Positions 62,676 to 64,000 of a DNA stretch of 64,000 nucleotides are shown in pieces. Within the stretch, counting starts at the first letter, position 1, and every line of letters begins with the position of its first letter. Below the pieces are notes generated by a model. The model saw only the letters and a list, made by a program, of their open reading frames with translations, was not told where the DNA came from and made no database searches. A program made the translations under genes and the position numbers. The DNA comes from Nocardiopsis quinghaiensis. GTDB taxonomy: Bacteria; Actinomycetota; Actinomycetes; Streptosporangiales; Streptosporangiaceae. Location: NCBI RefSeq assembly GCF_008638365.1, contig NZ_VWVU01000001.1:186001-250000 (forward strand), in the 5' to 3' direction.

Positions 62676-63533
62676 ATGCCTTTGGATCCAAGCCGAATCG
62701 GTACCACCGTCGGGCCCTGGCCTGTCAGCTGGACCGACCGTGACTCGCTCCTGTACGCGTTGGCGGTCGGAGCCGGCCAGCGGGACCCGCTCGCTGAACT
62801 GGCGTTCACCACGGAGAACTCCAAGGGAGTCGCGCAGCAGGTCATCCCGAGTTTCGCGGTGGTGCTGGGGTTCGGGGAGGGACTCCCCGACATCGGTGAC
62901 TACGACCGGACCCGGGCGGTCCACGCCGAGCAGGCGATGTACCTGGAAGGTCCGCTCCCCGCGGCGGGCGACGCCACCGCGACCACCGTCGTCACCGATA
63001 TGTGGGACAAGGGCCATGACGCCATCGTGTGGACCGAGACCGAGTTGGTGGACAAGGAGTCCGGCAGGTTGCTCGCACGCAACCGCACCGGGGCGTTCCT
63101 CGGAGGCGCCGGCGGTTTCGGAGGTGAGCGTGGCGAGAATGTTCCGTGGGAGCTTTCCAGCGGGGACCCTGACCTCGATATCCGTGTGCGCACCCGCCCT
63201 GAGCAGGCGCTGCTCTACCGGCTGACCGGTGATCGCAACCCGCTGCACTCGGATCCGACCTTCGCGACGCGCGGGGGCTTCCCCCGTCCGATCCTGCACG
63301 GCATGTGCACCTATGGCTACACGGCTCGGATCCTTGTCAACGAACTGGCTCACGGGGACGCGGGGCGCGTGGCCTCGATGAGTGGTCGTTTCACCCGTCC
63401 GGTCTTGCCCGGTGACGAGCTGACGATTCATGCCTGGGCCACGGCGAGTGGTGCGAGTGTGCTGTTCCGTACGCTCAACGAGGCCGGTGAGTCGGTGCTC
63501 GACCGTGGCCGGATGGAGCTGCGGCCGAGGTGA
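62676..63533 (+). CDS. Double-hotdog MaoC enoyl-CoA hydratase
   Basis: A 285-residue hydratase-2-type enzyme with an N-terminal hotdog domain without catalytic residues and a C-terminal MaoC domain. The catalytic pair is Asp186 and His191 in LTGDRNPLHSDP, followed by PILHGMCTYG and SGRFTRPVLPGDEL. It hydrates trans-2-enoyl-CoA, probably the product of the island's acyl-CoA dehydrogenases, to an (R)-3-hydroxyacyl-CoA. AAGGAGG lies before the ATG, 75 bp after the lyase gene. Confidence 0.93.
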   Translation: MPLDPSRIGTTVGPWPVSWTDRDSLLYALAVGAGQRDPLAELAFTTENSKGVAQQVIPSFAVVLGFGEGLPDIGDYDRTRAVHAEQAMYLEGPLPAAGDATATTVVTDMWDKGHDAIVWTETELVDKESGRLLARNRTGAFLGGAGGFGGERGENVPWELSSGDPDLDIRVRTRPEQALLYRLTGDRNPLHSDPTFATRGGFPRPILHGMCTYGYTARILVNELAHGDAGRVASMSGRFTRPVLPGDELTIHAWATASGASVLFRTLNEAGESVLDRGRMELRPR

Positions 63534-63585
63534 CTCCCGCCTGGGGCCCGGTTCGGGGGGACGGCGGGAAGGCCTCGATCCAATA

Positions 63586-63601
63586 TGTGACACAGGTCAT
63601 A
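63586..63601. promoter_or_regulatory. CRP/FNR-like site
   Basis: TGTGACACAGGTCATA fits the CRP consensus TGTGA-N6-TCACA except for one position. It lies about 20 bp upstream of the TetR-type sites. Confidence 0.45.
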
Positions 63602-63612
63602 TCCATGTGATA

Positions 63613-63651
63613 TAAATCAAGCGAACGCTTCAATAAAGCAAGCGATTAATA
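63613..63651. promoter_or_regulatory. Paired TetR-type operator sites
   Basis: TAAATCAAGC (63613-63622) is the reverse complement of GCTTGATTTA at 57198-57207. It leads into the palindrome AAGCGAACGCTT (63619-63630). AGCAAGCGATT (63637-63647) repeats the half-site found at 60576. A ribosome-binding site (GAGGGG) and ATG 63666 follow. Confidence 0.6.
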
Positions 63652-63665
63652 GAGGGGTGGGTCAC

Positions 63666-63866
63666 ATGAAACGCACATCCCTTCCGAGGGCTGTTGGCCG
63701 CTGCCGCGGCGGCACCGCCCCTCACCGCCGCGTACGGCTCCGTCGACGTACCGCCGATGTACGCCGTCGGCTCCCCGCCTCGCCGTCCAAGGTGCCCGTG
63801 CCAGCCGTGGTCGAGGGGCCGACCGGTCCCGCTCGACCACGGAACCTTCCGGGAGCAGGGGTCTGA
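63666..63866 (+). CDS. Doubtful short reading frame, possibly frame-shifted
   Basis: The ATG has a good GAGGGG site and operators upstream. The frame starts MKRTSLPRAV and continues 66 codons as an Arg/Pro-rich chain without family features. In another frame LAAAAAAPPLTAAYG follows, which would complete a signal peptide after MKRTSLPR. This may therefore be a frame-shifted secreted-protein remnant or a leader. I cannot decide. Confidence 0.25.
   Translation: MKRTSLPRAVGRCRGGTAPHRRVRLRRRTADVRRRLPASPSKVPVPAVVEGPTGPARPRNLPGAGV
63807..63840. terminator. Hairpin before the last acyl-CoA dehydrogenase
   Basis: GTGGTCGAG (63807-63815) pairs perfectly with CTCGACCAC (63832-63840), with GGG/CCC extending it. 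It lies 59 bp before ATG 63899 and may be a terminator or leader structure. Confidence 0.45.
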
Positions 63867-63898
63867 GCGCACGCTTCACGAGCCGGGGCAGGGCTGGG

Positions 63899-64000
63899 AT
63901 GGCTATCGACTTCGTCCCGACCGGTGAGCAGGCCACGATCGTGGAGACGGTCCGACGTTTCCTGAAGCGTGAGTTGTACCCGCTCGAACCAGAGGTTCTT
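63899..64000 (+). CDS. Acyl-CoA dehydrogenase, N-terminal fragment (cut by window end)
   Basis: The last 102 bases encode MAIDFVPTGEQATIVETVRR and continue FLKRELYPLEPEVL to the edge. This is the typical first helix of an acyl-CoA dehydrogenase (two-helix opening with EQ..I...VR.F....L.PLE). GGGCAGGGCTGGG precedes the ATG. It indicates that the catabolic island continues to the right. Confidence 0.75.
   Translation, partial: MAIDFVPTGEQATIVETVRRFLKRELYPLEPEVL

Larger units (their letters stand above)
63534..63898. other. Regulatory gap before the last acyl-CoA dehydrogenase
   Basis: 365 bp holding a CRP-like site (63586-63601), two AGCAAG/TCAAGC-type sites (63613-63651), a doubtful short reading frame (63666-63866) and a hairpin (63807-63840). 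The AT-rich patch TGATATAAATCAAG contrasts with the rest of the window and suits a promoter. Confidence 0.6.

Noticed and set aside
1..64000. tRNA or rRNA genes.
   Set aside because: No cloverleaf with a T-arm GTTCRA pattern and CCA end, and no rRNA core sequence, was found by reading both strands.

Overview
The window is high-GC DNA with very strong GC3 codon bias, frequent GTG and occasional TTG starts, and abundant Sec-type secreted enzymes. A BldC-type regulator, an SSI-type protease inhibitor, a streptogrisin-type protease, DUF397/XRE/HATPase genes and a menaquinone-based nuoA-N operon with a Rex site point to a filamentous actinobacterium. The nearest match in character is the Nocardiopsis group (Streptosporangiales). 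The order proC - acuC - phosphatase-like - small HTH - ccs operon - menG - geranylgeranyl reductase - nuoA-N - polyprenyl synthase also recalls Streptomyces core synteny. The organism assignment is an inference; there is no rRNA or tRNA in the window.

Layout, left. 0-6.2 kb: end of an unknown gene, SSI-like inhibitor, radA (minus), secreted SGNH esterase, NlpC/P60 endopeptidase with a structured leader, sugar-phosphate isomerase-like TIM barrel, proC. 6.2-6.7 kb: two C-terminal gene stubs (alpha/beta hydrolase and TetR) facing away from one joint. 6.9-10.3 kb: two paralogous membrane proteins of unknown family that share a perfect 638-bp repeat. 10.5-13.2 kb: acuC, a phosphatase-like gene and a small excisionase-fold HTH gene. 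13.5-17.7 kb: system II cytochrome c biogenesis operon (resA, ccdA, resB, ccsB). 17.8-20.3 kb: LacI regulator divergent from a secreted pectate lyase, with two LacI-type operators. 20.3-29.3 kb: small membrane proteins, bldC, MFS exporter with a beheaded ArsR gene, secreted beta-propeller, XRE/DUF397/HATPase trio, S1 protease.

Core respiratory block, 29.5-49.4 kb: menG, a Rex-controlled promoter, a MenJ-like geranylgeranyl reductase, all fourteen nuo genes, and a long-chain polyprenyl diphosphate synthase. These genes make the quinone tail, methylate the quinone head, reduce the tail and load the quinone with electrons from NADH. The Rex site puts the block under NADH/NAD+ control. 49.5-53.8 kb: two exported Ser/Pro/Ala-rich proteins of unknown function, then divergent rarD and msrA, both apparently leaderless.

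Right end, 53.8-64 kb: an accessory catabolic island. It follows a striking 14-bp-arm inverted repeat and an IS3-type transposase remnant, and its codon usage is visibly more relaxed. It encodes three acyl-CoA dehydrogenases (one cut by the window edge), an LLM (F420-type) oxidoreductase, a SnoaL-like protein, a fused HMG-CoA-synthase-like/DUF35 protein, an SCP-x-type thiolase, a TetR regulator, an HMG-CoA-lyase-like enzyme and a two-hotdog MaoC hydratase. Related AGCAAG-type palindromes sit in front of its transcription units. I read it as a TetR-controlled acyl-CoA degradation pathway for an unidentified branched or terpenoid acid. This is the best candidate in the window for an undescribed system.
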